Source of the DNA: Bacillota bacterium
Lineage (GTDB): Bacteria; Bacillota; Dethiobacteria; DTU022
Assembly: GCA_012727685.1 (NCBI GenBank)
Contig: JAAYGO010000230.1
Location: 1-11,292, forward strand
Reading direction: 5' to 3'
Length of the DNA: 11,292 nt
The translations under genes and the position numbers were made by a program. Positions 1-7,982 of this stretch are shown here, piece by piece. The notes under the pieces are model-generated. The model made no database searches, was not told where the DNA came from, and saw nothing but the letters and a program-made list of their open reading frames with translations. Position 1 is the first letter of the stretch, and every line of letters begins with the position of its first letter.

Positions 1-295
1 AAAAAGGGGCCGCTCCAGGCTCTCTGGAACAGCTCCTGACATGAGTTCCAATACCTGCCTAAGTGGCGGCTTTTAAAGTCACAAATCTGGAACGACTTTT
101 AGGTCAGCCCCGGCAGGGTGAGGGGGGGGTAAATCCGTCTACCCATTTTCAGGGCAACTTCTCTTTTTTCAGGGGGATTAACTGTTTCCCGCCGCGGCAA
201 ACTATGCAAAAGGAACTAATTTTGCGCTAACGCCGCCTCTTTTTGTGATAGAATATAAAAGTGCTGGAAAAAAATCTTCAGGTGGTGCTGTTCGC
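1..295. other. Non-coding leader upstream of the glycolytic operon
   Basis: I see no credible gene in the first 295 bases. The stretch holds a short hairpin TCCAG/CTGGA near 14-28, a 9-bp direct repeat TTTTCAGGG at 146-154 and 166-174 (exactly 20 bp apart), and a dyad GCAAAA-8-TTTTGC at 206-225. An AT-rich box follows (TAGAAT at 249-254, TATAAA at 254-259) that could be a -10 element for pgk. The best upstream -35-like hexamer, TTGCGC at 222-227, is badly spaced (21 bp) for TAGAAT, so no full promoter is called. Operon transcription may also come from a gene upstream of the window. Confidence 0.5.
280..285 (+). promoter_or_regulatory. Ribosome binding site deciding the pgk start
   Basis: AGGTGG lies 10 bases before ATG 296. 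It is the only SD-like sequence near the conserved start of the protein. It favours ATG 296 (MPKMSIQDID) over the in-frame GTG at 245, which has no SD and lies in the AT-rich promoter-like box. ATG 305 is an alternative but is further from this SD. Confidence 0.5.
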
Positions 296-1486
296 ATGCC
301 CAAAATGAGCATCCAGGACATAGATGTCACTGGCAAAAAAATTCTCTTGCGCGTTGATTTCAATGTGCCGCTCACCGGGGGTGAAGTGCAGGACGACACC
401 CGGATCCGCGCCGCTTTGCTCACGATTCGCTACCTGCTGGAGCGGGGCGCCAGCTTAATCCTCGTTTCTCATCTCGGGCGGCCTAAAGGGCAGGTCAAGC
501 CGGGACTGCGCCTTGATCCCGTAGCCCGCCGCCTTGCGGAGCTGCTCGGGCGGCCGGTGCGCAAACTTGACGCGGTGGTCGGTCCCGGGGTGGAGGCGGC
601 CATCAGCGAGCTGACGCCAGGAGATATTATCTTACTGGAGAATGTGCGCTTTGAAAAGGGAGAAGAAAAAAACGATCCGGAGCTGGCGCGCCTTCTGGCC
701 AAGCAGGCGGACATCTTCGTCAATGACGCTTTCGGCACCGCCCATCGGGCGCATGCCTCAACCGCCGGGGTCGCCGGCTATATCCCCGCTTACGCCGGGT
801 TGCTCATGAACAAAGAGATTGAAGTCTTGAGCCGCTGCCTCGAAAACCCGGGGCGTCCGCTGCTTGTGATCCTCGGCGGGGCCAAGGTCTCCGATAAGAT
901 TAACGTGGTGCGGCGCTTTTTAGCGCTGGCCGATACCCTTTTGATCGGTGGCGGGATGGCCAACACTTTTCTGGCCGCCCAGGGGTATGCCATGGGCGAT
1001 TCGTTTTATGAACAGGATCGCGTCGATGAAGCGGCCCGTCTTCTCGAAGAAAGCCGGCAGAGCGGCTGCCAGGTCATGCTGCCGGAAGATCTGGCTGTGA
1101 CGCTTGAACTGAAAGAAAACAGCCCTTTTGACATCGTGGCCCCGGATGCGATCAGAGAGGGATGGAAAGCGGTGGATATCGGTCCTGAAACGGCGCGCCG
1201 CTTCAGCGCTGCCGTGGCGCAGGCTGGCATGGTGATCTGGAACGGGCCTTTAGGAGTTTTTGAAACCCCGCCTTTCCACCGCGGCACCGAAGCGGTAGCC
1301 CGCGCCATCGCCGCCAGCAGCGCTTATTCCGTGGTCGGCGGGGGCGATGTGGTTGCCGCCCTCGAACAGCTTGGCCTGGCCAAGGAGATCAGCTTTATCT
1401 CCACCGGGGGCGGCGCGACCCTCGAATTCTGGGAAGGAAAAGAGCTGCCCGGCATTGCCGCATTAAAGGACAAGGAAAGCCAATAG
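296..1486 (+). CDS. pgk: Phosphoglycerate kinase
   Basis: Cytoplasmic glycolytic enzyme that transfers the acyl phosphate of 1,3-bisphosphoglycerate to ADP, giving ATP and 3-phosphoglycerate. With the start at 296 it has 396 residues, the normal bacterial length. The two-domain fold is readable from its signature blocks in order: RVDFNVPL near residue 19, SHLGRPKG near 59, ENVRFEKGEEKND, and FVNDAFGTAHRAHAS in the N-terminal 3-PG-binding domain. GGAKVSDK, NGPLGVFE, GGGDVVAAL and STGGGATLEF follow in the C-terminal nucleotide-binding domain. All expected blocks are intact. It is the first gene in the window of a run with tpiA, gpmI and eno, 22 bp ahead of tpiA. The exact start (296 or 305) is the only doubt. 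Confidence 0.97.
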   Translation: MPKMSIQDIDVTGKKILLRVDFNVPLTGGEVQDDTRIRAALLTIRYLLERGASLILVSHLGRPKGQVKPGLRLDPVARRLAELLGRPVRKLDAVVGPGVEAAISELTPGDIILLENVRFEKGEEKNDPELARLLAKQADIFVNDAFGTAHRAHASTAGVAGYIPAYAGLLMNKEIEVLSRCLENPGRPLLVILGGAKVSDKINVVRRFLALADTLLIGGGMANTFLAAQGYAMGDSFYEQDRVDEAARLLEESRQSGCQVMLPEDLAVTLELKENSPFDIVAPDAIREGWKAVDIGPETARRFSAAVAQAGMVIWNGPLGVFETPPFHRGTEAVARAIAASSAYSVVGGGDVVAALEQLGLAKEISFISTGGGATLEFWEGKELPGIAALKDKESQ

Positions 1487-1508
1487 CTTCTGATAGGAGG
1501 AAAACCTG

Positions 1509-2273
1509 GTGGAAATGCTCATTGCCGCTAATTGGAAGATGCATAAAACCGCCGCGGAAGCGGTTGCCTTTTGCGAGCGCATCAAGGTGGCTGAAGGCCG
1601 GCTCACAGGGGTCGAAGTGCTCCTTTGCGCTCCTTTTACCGCCCTGGCTGCAGCAGGGAAGGCTTTGGAAGGCAGCACCGTGAAACTGGGGGCGCAGAAC
1701 ATGTTCTGGGAAGAAAAAGGCGCCTTTACCGGGGAAATTGCGCCGCTGATGCTGCAGGAATTCGGGACCGAGTATGTGATCCTCGGGCACTCGGAAAGGC
1801 GCCGGATTATGGGCGAAGACGATGCCATGGTGCGCCGGAAGCTGGAGACAGCCCTGCGCAATAGATTAAAACCGATTTTATGTGTTGGCGAAACGGAAGC
1901 GGAGCAGGAACGGGGTGAGACCGATGCCGTGCTGGAGCGCCAGGTTAGTGCGGCCTTAAAGGGGCTTGATCCTGCTGCTGTGGCCGGACTGGTTGTGGCC
2001 TACGAACCGGTTTGGGCTATCGGCACCGGCAAGGCGGCCTCTCCTGCGGACGCGGCAGCGGCAGCCGAGGTGATCAAATCCGCCGCCGCCCGGTGTGTGG
2101 GCGCCGCGGCCGTGGAGACCATGCGGGTGCTCTACGGGGGCAGCGTCACACCGGCAAATATCGGCTCCTTCGTGGCGCTGCCGCAGATCCACGGCGCCCT
2201 GGTGGGCGGCGCCTCCCTCGAAGCTGATTCGTTTATCAACCTGATCATCGCCGCCCGGGAGGCAGTATCTTGA
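1509..2273 (+). CDS. tpiA: Triosephosphate isomerase
   Basis: Interconverts dihydroxyacetone phosphate and glyceraldehyde 3-phosphate in the cytoplasm, as a TIM-barrel homodimer. The protein has 254 residues, the usual length. The active-site residues are present: N8 and K10 in the first strand (AANWKMHK), H94 in LGHSERR, and E166 in AYEPVWAIGTG. The flexible loop 6 is IGTGKAAS, and the phosphate-binding YGGSV lies at 209-213. I chose GTG 1509 because AGGAGG at 1495-1500 stands 8 bases upstream; the in-frame ATG at 1515 would be 14 bases away. It follows pgk by 22 bp and its stop overlaps the gpmI start, so translation of the two is probably coupled. Confidence 0.97.
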   Translation: MEMLIAANWKMHKTAAEAVAFCERIKVAEGRLTGVEVLLCAPFTALAAAGKALEGSTVKLGAQNMFWEEKGAFTGEIAPLMLQEFGTEYVILGHSERRRIMGEDDAMVRRKLETALRNRLKPILCVGETEAEQERGETDAVLERQVSAALKGLDPAAVAGLVVAYEPVWAIGTGKAASPADAAAAAEVIKSAAARCVGAAAVETMRVLYGGSVTPANIGSFVALPQIHGALVGGASLEADSFINLIIAAREAVS

Positions 2274-3805
2274 ACAGGGTTGCACTAATCATACTTGACG
2301 GTTGGGGTTACAGCACCGCCCCTGAGGGCAATGCCATCTTGAAAGCCCACACCCCGAACATGGACCGCTTTTACCGGGAGCACCCGTGGGCCCTGCTCGA
2401 TGCGGCAGGCGAGGCGGTAGGGCTGCCCCCGGGGCAGATGGGCAATTCGGAGGTGGGGCACCTCAATATCGGCGCCGGGCGCATTGTCTACCAGGAGCTC
2501 TCCCGGATCACACGGGCGATCAAGACCGGGGCGTTTTTCGAAAACCCCGCCCTGCGCGAGGCTATGGCCAGCGCGGTGCGCCAGGGAGGCAGCCTGCACC
2601 TGATGGGCCTTGTCTCCGGCGGTGGGGTGCACAGCCATCTCGATCACCTCGTCGCCCTGGTAGAGATGGCGCGGCGCGAAGCGATTGAGCGCGTCTACAT
2701 ACATGCCATCCTCGACGGCCGGGATACCCCTCCCGCCTGCGCCCGCCCCTACCTGGAGCGCCTGATCGACCTCGGCGATCGCCTCGGCTGCGGCCGCATT
2801 GCCTCGCTCTGCGGGCGCTACTATGCCATGGACCGGGATCGCCGCTGGGATCGCGTCGAAAAGGCTTACCGGGCCTTTGTTTTCGGTGAAGGGCTAAAAG
2901 CGCCCGGGCCGCTGGAGGCCCTGGAACAGGCCTACGGCCGCGGTGAAACCGACGAGTTTGTCCAGCCGACGGTTATCCACGACTCCGCAGGGCGTCCCTT
3001 GACCGTGATCCGGTCGCAGGACAGCGTTATTTTCTTTAATTTCCGCCCCGATCGGGCGCGCCAGATCAGCCACGCCCTGGTGGATGAGCACTTTACCGGC
3101 TTTGCGCGGGGTCCGGCTCCGCCCCGGCCCTTTTTCGTGAGCATGACCGAATACGAAAAGACGCTGCCCGTTAAGGTGGCCTTCCCGCCGGAATACCTGG
3201 AGAAAACCCTGGGGGAAACCTATGCCCGGCAGGGCCTGGAACAGTTGCGGGTGGCAGAAACGGAAAAATATGCCCATGTCACCTTTTTCTTAAACGGCGG
3301 CCGGGAAAAACCCTTCCCCGGTGAAGAGCGCATGTTGATTCCCTCGCCCAAAGTGGCGACCTATGACCTGCAGCCCGAGATGAGCGCCCCGGAGCTGGCC
3401 AGTTATCTGCTCGGCGTGTTCGAAGAGCAGCGCTTCCCCCTGGTGGTGGTCAATTTTGCCAATGCAGATATGGTGGGGCACACCGGCGATTTTGCCGCAG
3501 CGGTCAAAGCGGTGGAGGCGGTTGATTTCAGCCTCGGCCTGATTGCTGCCGCAGCCCTGCCGCGCGGCTGGCGCATCGTGATCTGCGGCGACCACGGCAA
3601 CGCCGAGCAGATGCTGGACAAGTCCGGCACGCCCCATACCGCCCATACCACCAACCCGGTCCCCTTCATTTTGCTGGGGGAAAGCGGCGCTGTGCTGCGG
3701 CAAAGGGGGATTCTCGCCGATATCGCGCCCACTGTGCTTGAACTGGCCGGGCTTCCCGCTCCGGTGGAAATGACCGGCCGCTCCATGCTGGAGAGAGCAT
3801 CCTAA
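2270..3805 (+). CDS. gpmI: 2,3-bisphosphoglycerate-independent phosphoglycerate mutase
   Basis: Converts 3-phosphoglycerate to 2-phosphoglycerate through a phosphoserine enzyme intermediate, with two Mn ions in an alkaline-phosphatase-type active site. The length of 511 residues is typical of this class. Visible metal and catalytic residues are D10 in ILDGWG, the phospho-acceptor S60 in GNSEVGH, D400 and H404 in ADMVGHTGD, D441 and H442 in GDHGN, and H459 in PHTAHTTNP. This is the complete set known from Bacillus iPGM, shifted by two or three positions. The start is TTG 2270, sharing TTGA with the tpiA stop. GGGAGG at 2257-2262 lies 7 bases upstream, inside the tpiA coding end. The gene ends 13 bp before enolase. 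Confidence 0.97.
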   Translation: MNRVALIILDGWGYSTAPEGNAILKAHTPNMDRFYREHPWALLDAAGEAVGLPPGQMGNSEVGHLNIGAGRIVYQELSRITRAIKTGAFFENPALREAMASAVRQGGSLHLMGLVSGGGVHSHLDHLVALVEMARREAIERVYIHAILDGRDTPPACARPYLERLIDLGDRLGCGRIASLCGRYYAMDRDRRWDRVEKAYRAFVFGEGLKAPGPLEALEQAYGRGETDEFVQPTVIHDSAGRPLTVIRSQDSVIFFNFRPDRARQISHALVDEHFTGFARGPAPPRPFFVSMTEYEKTLPVKVAFPPEYLEKTLGETYARQGLEQLRVAETEKYAHVTFFLNGGREKPFPGEERMLIPSPKVATYDLQPEMSAPELASYLLGVFEEQRFPLVVVNFANADMVGHTGDFAAAVKAVEAVDFSLGLIAAAALPRGWRIVICGDHGNAEQMLDKSGTPHTAHTTNPVPFILLGESGAVLRQRGILADIAPTVLELAGLPAPVEMTGRSMLERAS

Positions 3806-3818
3806 AGGAGTGATTGTG

Positions 3819-5096
3819 ATGGAAGGACAAATCAGTAGTATTCGAGCGCGGGAAATCATCGATTCGCGCGGCAATCCCACCGTGGAAGTGGACGTGTTGC
3901 TTGAAGGCGGCTGGACCGGCCGGGCGGCGGTGCCGTCGGGGGCCTCTACCGGCGCCTTTGAGGCCATTGAGCTGCGCGATAACGATCCCAAGCGTTTTCT
4001 CGGCAAAGGCGTGCTGGCGGCCGTAAAAAATGTTAACGAAACCCTGGCCGAGGCGCTGCTCGGTTTAAATGTGCTCGAACAGCGGGAACTCGACAGGGCC
4101 ATGATTGCGGCAGATGGTTCCCCCAACAAGGGGCGCCTCGGGGCCAACGCCATCCTGGGCGTGTCGCTGGCCTGCGCCCGCGCCGCCGCGGCCATGCTCG
4201 GCCTGCCCCTTTACCGCTACCTGGGCGGGGTCAATGCCTCCCTGCTGCCGGTGCCGTTTATGAATATTTTAAACGGCGGCAGGCACGCCGACAACAATGT
4301 AGATATCCAGGAATTCATGATTGTCCCCGCCGGGGCGCCCGACTTCCGCAGCGCCTTGCGCATGGGCACCGAAGTGTTCCACCACCTCAAAAAAATTCTT
4401 GCGTCGCGCAAGCTCAATACTGCCGTGGGTGACGAAGGCGGCTTCGCGCCGAACCTCGAATCCAACGCTGCCGCCCTGGATCTGATCGTGGAGGCCATTG
4501 AAGCGGCCGGCTACCGGCCAGGCGAGGATGTTTTCCTGGCTCTCGATACGGCGGCTTCGGAATTTTACCGCGAGGGGCGCTATCGCCTGGAAGGAAAATC
4601 CTTTACGAGCGAGGAGCTGATCGACTATTACCGCGGCCTCACCGGGCGCTATCCGATCATTTCCATTGAAGACGGCCTCAATGAAGAAGACTGGGCCGGC
4701 TGGGCCGCTTTAACCAGGTCCCTGGGGAATAAGATCAAGCTGGTCGGCGACGATCTTTTTGTCACCAACCCGGAGCGCCTGTGCCGGGGGATCGAGGCGC
4801 AGGTTGCCAACGCGATCCTGATTAAACTGAATCAAATCGGCACCTTGACCGAGACCCTGGATACAATCGCCATCGCTGGCAGGGCCGGTTATAGCTGCAT
4901 CATCTCCCACCGTTCCGGGGAAACGGACGACACCTTCATCGCCGACCTGGCGGTGGCTTCCGGTGCGGGCATGATTAAAACAGGAGCCCCTTCGCGCGTA
5001 GACCGGGTCGCCAAATATAATCAACTGCTGCGCATCGAGGAAGAGCTGGGTGAGGCGGCGCGCTTTGCCGGGCGCGAGATCCTCGGCTGGAAATAA
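3819..5096 (+). CDS. eno: Enolase (phosphopyruvate hydratase)
   Basis: Mg-dependent dehydration of 2-phosphoglycerate to phosphoenolpyruvate. In many bacteria it also appears in RNA-degradation complexes. From ATG 3819 it has 425 residues, normal for the family. The N-terminal block IIDSRGNPTVEV and SGASTG are present, and the QEFM block follows GGRHADNN. The catalytic base pair is E206 (GDEGGF) and K336 (LIKLNQIGT). The Mg ligands are D243 (LALDTA), E284 (SIEDG) and D311 (VGDDLF), followed by SHRSGETDD and the final KTGAPSR block. In-frame GTG codons at 3810 and 3816 exist, but AAAGGAG at 3804-3810 is the SD and sits 8 bases before ATG 3819, so the later start is preferred. It is the last gene of the glycolytic run; secG has its own promoter. 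Confidence 0.97.
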   Translation: MEGQISSIRAREIIDSRGNPTVEVDVLLEGGWTGRAAVPSGASTGAFEAIELRDNDPKRFLGKGVLAAVKNVNETLAEALLGLNVLEQRELDRAMIAADGSPNKGRLGANAILGVSLACARAAAAMLGLPLYRYLGGVNASLLPVPFMNILNGGRHADNNVDIQEFMIVPAGAPDFRSALRMGTEVFHHLKKILASRKLNTAVGDEGGFAPNLESNAAALDLIVEAIEAAGYRPGEDVFLALDTAASEFYREGRYRLEGKSFTSEELIDYYRGLTGRYPIISIEDGLNEEDWAGWAALTRSLGNKIKLVGDDLFVTNPERLCRGIEAQVANAILIKLNQIGTLTETLDTIAIAGRAGYSCIISHRSGETDDTFIADLAVASGAGMIKTGAPSRVDRVAKYNQLLRIEEELGEAARFAGREILGWK

Positions 5097-5113
5097 ACCG
5101 CTGGAAATAAGGT

Positions 5114-5142
5114 TTGTCACAGCCGGGCATCTGTGATACAAT
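5114..5142 (+). promoter_or_regulatory. Sigma-A type promoter of secG
   Basis: TTGTCA (5114-5119), a 17-bp spacer and TACAAT (5137-5142) with an extended -10 TG at 5134-5135. It is one of the best promoter matches in the window. Transcription would begin near 5149, leaving a leader of about 45 bases before secG. It lies just after the eno stop codon. Confidence 0.75.
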
Positions 5143-5192
5143 TTGTGTATTAATGGGTGCATCACTTTCGTAAATTTCCGGAGGTTGTCCGA

Positions 5193-5420
5193 ATGCTTGA
5201 TACCGTGCTTACTATTCTTTACCTGATTGTCTGCCTCGCTTTAATCGTGATCGTGTTGCTGCAGTCCGGCCGCAGTGCCAGCCTGGGGACAATCGCCGGC
5301 GGGGCGCAAACGCTTTTCGGCAAGAAAAGAGGCCTCGATGAAAAGCTGGGCCGCGTCACCACCTACCTGGCGATCGCTTTCATGCTTTTCACGATTGTCC
5401 TGACCATCTTGCACAGTTAA
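5193..5420 (+). CDS. secG: Preprotein translocase subunit SecG
   Basis: Small inner-membrane subunit of the SecYEG channel that assists SecA-driven protein export. From ATG 5193 it has 75 residues, typical for Gram-positive SecG. There are two hydrophobic membrane segments (about residues 3-22 and 52-73). They flank the conserved polar loop with VLLQSGR, SLGTIAGGAQTLFGKK and RGLDEKLGR. GGAGG at 5180-5184 lies 8 bases before ATG 5193; an upstream in-frame GTG at 5157 would add 12 unsupported residues. It is a monocistronic unit with its own promoter and terminator, and it lies between eno and rnr as often seen in Firmicutes. Confidence 0.93.
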   Translation: MLDTVLTILYLIVCLALIVIVLLQSGRSASLGTIAGGAQTLFGKKRGLDEKLGRVTTYLAIAFMLFTIVLTILHS

Positions 5421-5450
5421 GCCAAAGCAGAAAAAAATCATCTCAGCACC

Positions 5451-5480
5451 AGGAGCAGGATCATTCTTGCTCCTTTTATT
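5451..5480 (+). terminator. Intrinsic terminator after secG
   Basis: A 10-bp stem AGGAGCAGGA (5451-5460) pairs with TCTTGCTCCT (5465-5474), with one G-U pair and a TCAT loop. It is followed by a T-rich tail, TTTTATT. It separates secG from the rnr promoters. Confidence 0.85.
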
Positions 5481-5496
5481 ATCACCGGCTGAGGGG

Positions 5497-5502
5497 TATA
5501 AT
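5497..5502 (+). promoter_or_regulatory. Possible -10 element upstream of rnr (P1)
   Basis: A perfect TATAAT preceded by GCTGAGGGG. No good -35 hexamer is visible at 16-18 bp, because the expected place is the T-tail of the secG terminator. The same block, GCTGAGG plus GGGGTATAAT, occurs immediately before smpB at 8705-8721. Confidence 0.4.
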
Positions 5503-5519
5503 GTTTATTGAGGGAAAAA

Positions 5520-5547
5520 TTGAAAAACCCATTTATCTCGATATAAT
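5520..5547 (+). promoter_or_regulatory. Sigma-A type promoter of rnr (P2)
   Basis: TTGAAA (5520-5525), a 16-bp spacer and TATAAT (5542-5547). Transcription would start near 5554, about 30 bases ahead of the rnr ATG. It is the better of two candidate rnr promoters. Confidence 0.55.
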
Positions 5548-5583
5548 CCCGGTGATCGCTAAGGAGCTGGAACCGTAAAGAAG

Positions 5584-7707
5584 ATGGCTGTCGATAACCT
5601 GCGTGCCAAAATTTTGAATTTCCTGGCGGAACATTCCCAACGGACTTATCCGGTCAAGGATCTGTTTCTTCATCTAGGCCTGCAGCCGGAAGACCGAGAC
5701 ATGCTGCGCCGCGAGCTGAAGCAGATGGTGGCAGAGGGACTGCTTGTGAAGATCGACCGCAGCTACGGACTACCCGAGCGGCTGGGCTACCATGCCGGGG
5801 TTTTGCAAGGCCACCGCCGCGGCTATGCCTTTTTGCGCCCCGACAACCGGGAGGAAGATATCTTCATCAGGGCCGCCAACTTGCAGAGCGCCGTGCACGG
5901 CGACCGGGTAGTGGTGCGCCTGACCGGCGGGCGGAGTAAGCGGCGCCGGCGCGAGGGTGTAGTCATCGGCATCTTAAAGCGCGGCAGCAGCCGCCTGGTC
6001 GGCACCCTGCAGCAGCAGGGCAAGCGTTTTTATGTTGTCCCCGATGACAGCCGTTACAGCTTTATTGTCCAGGTGCCACGCCCTGCAGGCCTCTACAGCC
6101 CCGGGGACAAGGTCGTGGTGGAGTTGCGGCACTGGCCCCGCGGCATTCAGCCGGCACAGGGCCGGCTGGTGGAAAGGTTCGGCGCGGCTGGCTCCCGGCA
6201 GGCGGAGGCGCTGATCCTGCAGCACAAGTTTGACTTGCCGGGCGCCTTTCCTCCGGCGGTCTTCAATGAGCTTGCCGAGCTGCCGGATGAAGAGCTTATC
6301 TCCCGGGTGGCGGCGGAGGAAAACCGCCTTGATTTGACTGCTCTCACGATGGTGACCATTGATGACGAGACGGCGCGGGACTTTGATGACGCGGTCTCCC
6401 TGGAGCCCGCGGAAAAAGTCGGTTTCCGCCTGGGGGTCCATATCGCCGATGTGGCCCAGTATGTGCGGGAAGGGAAAGCCCTCGACCGCGAAGCGCTCAA
6501 GCGGGCTACCAGCATCTACCTTGTAGATCGGGTCATTCACATGCTGCCGCCGCTGCTTTCCGAAAACCTGTGCAGCCTGCAGGCGGGCAAGGAACGGCTG
6601 GCGCTCAGCGTGTTTATCAACCTGGCCGCAAACGGGGAAGTGCTCAGCTCCTCTTTTCACCCGAGCCTGATCAAGGTTGCCGAGCGCCTGACCTACCGCC
6701 AGGTGGCGGCTTTCCTTGAAGATGAAGCGAGCGCACCCTTTGAGCATGCGGCGGTGGGCCCCATGATCCGGGAGATGGACCGGCTGGCGGCCATGCTGCG
6801 GCAGCGGAGGATGAAGCGCGGCTCCCTGGATCTTGACATGCCCGAGGCGCGCATTATCCTCGATGAAACCGGCGCTCCGGTGGAGATCGAGCGGCGCCGG
6901 ATGGGACGGGCGGAACGGCTGATTGAAGAATTCATGATCCTGTGCAACGAGGTCGTGGCCGATTATTTCTTTAAAGAAAAGGTGCCGTTTATCTACCGGG
7001 TCCACGCCGTGCCGGCCGTGGAAAAGCTGGCGGTTTTGCGCGAAACCCTGGCCCAGATGGGAAACAGCGCCGTGGCCGGGTTGAAAATCTTAAAGCCGAA
7101 ACATTTAAACCTGCTGCTGCAGCGGAGCCGCGGCGAGCGCACCGAAGGGCTGATCCGCTATTTGATCTTGCGCTCGCTGCCCCAGGCCCACTACAGTGTC
7201 GAGAACGAGGGCCATTTTGGCCTGGCTTCGCGCTGTTACTGCCATTTTACCGCTCCGATCCGGCGCTACCCCGACCTGGTGATCCACCGCATCTTGAAGG
7301 AATACCTGCTCCGGGGCGGACTGCTGCCGAAGCGGGTGGAGCGGCTGCAGTCGCGCCTGCCGGCCATTGCCCTGCACGCCTCGGAGCGGGAGCGGGTGGC
7401 CATGGAGGCGGAGCGGGCCAGCATGGATCAGAAAAAGGCGGAGTACATGGAAGGCAGGCTCGGAGAGGTCTACAGCGGCATCATCTCCGGGGTGACCAGC
7501 TTCGGCATCTTCGTGGAGCTGGAAAACACGATCGAAGGGATGATCCCGGTTGCCGATCTGGGAGACGATTATTATGTATACCAGGAGAAGCAGGTCGCCC
7601 TGGTGGGGGAGCGCACCAGGAAAAGCTTCCGCCTGGGGGACCCCCTTGCCGTGCAGGTGGTGCGTGTCAACAGCGCCGAGGGAAAGATTACCTTTACCCT
7701 GGCTTAA
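5584..7707 (+). CDS. rnr: Ribonuclease R (RNB-family 3'-5' exoribonuclease)
   Basis: Processive 3'-5' hydrolytic exonuclease that degrades structured RNA. In trans-translation it removes the defective mRNA released by tmRNA-SmpB. The protein has 707 residues. In order it shows an N-terminal winged-helix region (about 1-65), cold-shock domains beginning near GVLQGHRRGYAFLRP (about 73-230), the RNB catalytic domain with TIDDETARDFDDAV (D260, D266, D268 and D269 match the four catalytic aspartates of the family), and a C-terminal S1 domain (about 620-707, GVTSFGIFVELEN). It stops right after S1, without the long basic tail of E. coli RNase R. ATG 5584 has only a weak adjacent SD; AAGGAG at 5561-5566 is 17 bases away. 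An in-frame stop at 5560-5562 limits the upstream choice. Confidence 0.95.
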   Translation: MAVDNLRAKILNFLAEHSQRTYPVKDLFLHLGLQPEDRDMLRRELKQMVAEGLLVKIDRSYGLPERLGYHAGVLQGHRRGYAFLRPDNREEDIFIRAANLQSAVHGDRVVVRLTGGRSKRRRREGVVIGILKRGSSRLVGTLQQQGKRFYVVPDDSRYSFIVQVPRPAGLYSPGDKVVVELRHWPRGIQPAQGRLVERFGAAGSRQAEALILQHKFDLPGAFPPAVFNELAELPDEELISRVAAEENRLDLTALTMVTIDDETARDFDDAVSLEPAEKVGFRLGVHIADVAQYVREGKALDREALKRATSIYLVDRVIHMLPPLLSENLCSLQAGKERLALSVFINLAANGEVLSSSFHPSLIKVAERLTYRQVAAFLEDEASAPFEHAAVGPMIREMDRLAAMLRQRRMKRGSLDLDMPEARIILDETGAPVEIERRRMGRAERLIEEFMILCNEVVADYFFKEKVPFIYRVHAVPAVEKLAVLRETLAQMGNSAVAGLKILKPKHLNLLLQRSRGERTEGLIRYLILRSLPQAHYSVENEGHFGLASRCYCHFTAPIRRYPDLVIHRILKEYLLRGGLLPKRVERLQSRLPAIALHASERERVAMEAERASMDQKKAEYMEGRLGEVYSGIISGVTSFGIFVELENTIEGMIPVADLGDDYYVYQEKQVALVGERTRKSFRLGDPLAVQVVRVNSAEGKITFTLA

Positions 7708-7784
7708 AGAAGCTTCATAGGTCTTCCTTTAAATGATTTCGTGAGCGGAGTTGTTAGAGGGGGAGACTCGCCCCTCGCGCATGA

Positions 7785-7847
7785 TCATCCTGAGCGCAGC
7801 ATATATCATCCTTAGCGTTGTAAATGTCATCCTGGGCAAAGCGGAGG
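7785..7847. repeat. Three 21-bp tandem repeats starting TCATCC
   Basis: Three imperfect units begin with TCATCC at 7785, 7806 and 7827, spaced by exactly 21 bp each. They share TCATCCTGAGCG-like heads (variants TTAGCG and TGGGCA). The consensus resembles the dispersed GTCATCCTGAGCGAAGCG-type intergenic repeat that I recall from many bacterial genomes; that identification is from memory. Confidence 0.7.
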
Positions 7848-7899
7848 ATCTTAAAACGGGCTGCTGGCTGTTCTTACTGGCTTCGCCCTCGGGATGACA
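7825..7899. repeat. 75-bp element with terminal inverted repeats
   Basis: TGTCATCC at 7825-7832 is matched by its exact reverse complement GGATGACA at 7892-7899. The match extends imperfectly inward (left GGGCAAAGC, right GCTTCGCCC). The third tandem unit is the left end. The structure looks like a REP or miniature inverted-repeat element inserted in the spacer; it has no coding capacity. Confidence 0.6.
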
Positions 7900-7982
7900 A
7901 CAAGGAACTCAGGGGCATGAAGGGATTGCCCTTTTAGGCTAGCCCAATAATAAATCTTTTTAACCGGGGAGGAACCGGAAGT

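Larger units (their letters stand above)
7708..7982. other. 275-bp spacer between rnr and the nitroreductase gene
   Basis: No gene seen. It holds a hairpin GAGGGG/CCCCTC (7757-7776) without a T-run, the 21-bp tandem repeat block (7785-7847) with an inverted partner at 7881-7899, and a small hairpin AAGGG/CCCTT at 7920-7933. No strong rnr terminator is visible, and no convincing promoter for the next gene. Confidence 0.55.

Noticed and set aside
245..295. N-terminal extension of phosphoglycerate kinase from GTG 245
   Set aside because: The 17 extra residues do not look like PGK, there is no SD before 245, and the AT-rich stretch is more likely a -10 region. ATG 296 has AGGTGG at a suitable distance.
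1395..1861. Long minus-strand open frames of about 130 codons opposite pgk/tpiA
   Set aside because: They are antisense shadows of strongly conserved glycolytic genes in GC-rich DNA, with no recognisable protein features.
3290..4195. 301-codon minus-strand open frame across gpmI and eno
   Set aside because: It crosses two well-supported genes in antisense and resembles the usual shadow of GC-rich codons.
5974..7005. 343-codon minus-strand open frame opposite rnr
   Set aside because: It lies entirely antisense to the conserved RNB domain, and its composition reflects the complementary codons. No SD or domain was recognised.
7785..7847. CRISPR array
   Set aside because: Units are directly adjacent at 21 bp with no unique spacers, and are too degenerate; no cas genes nearby.
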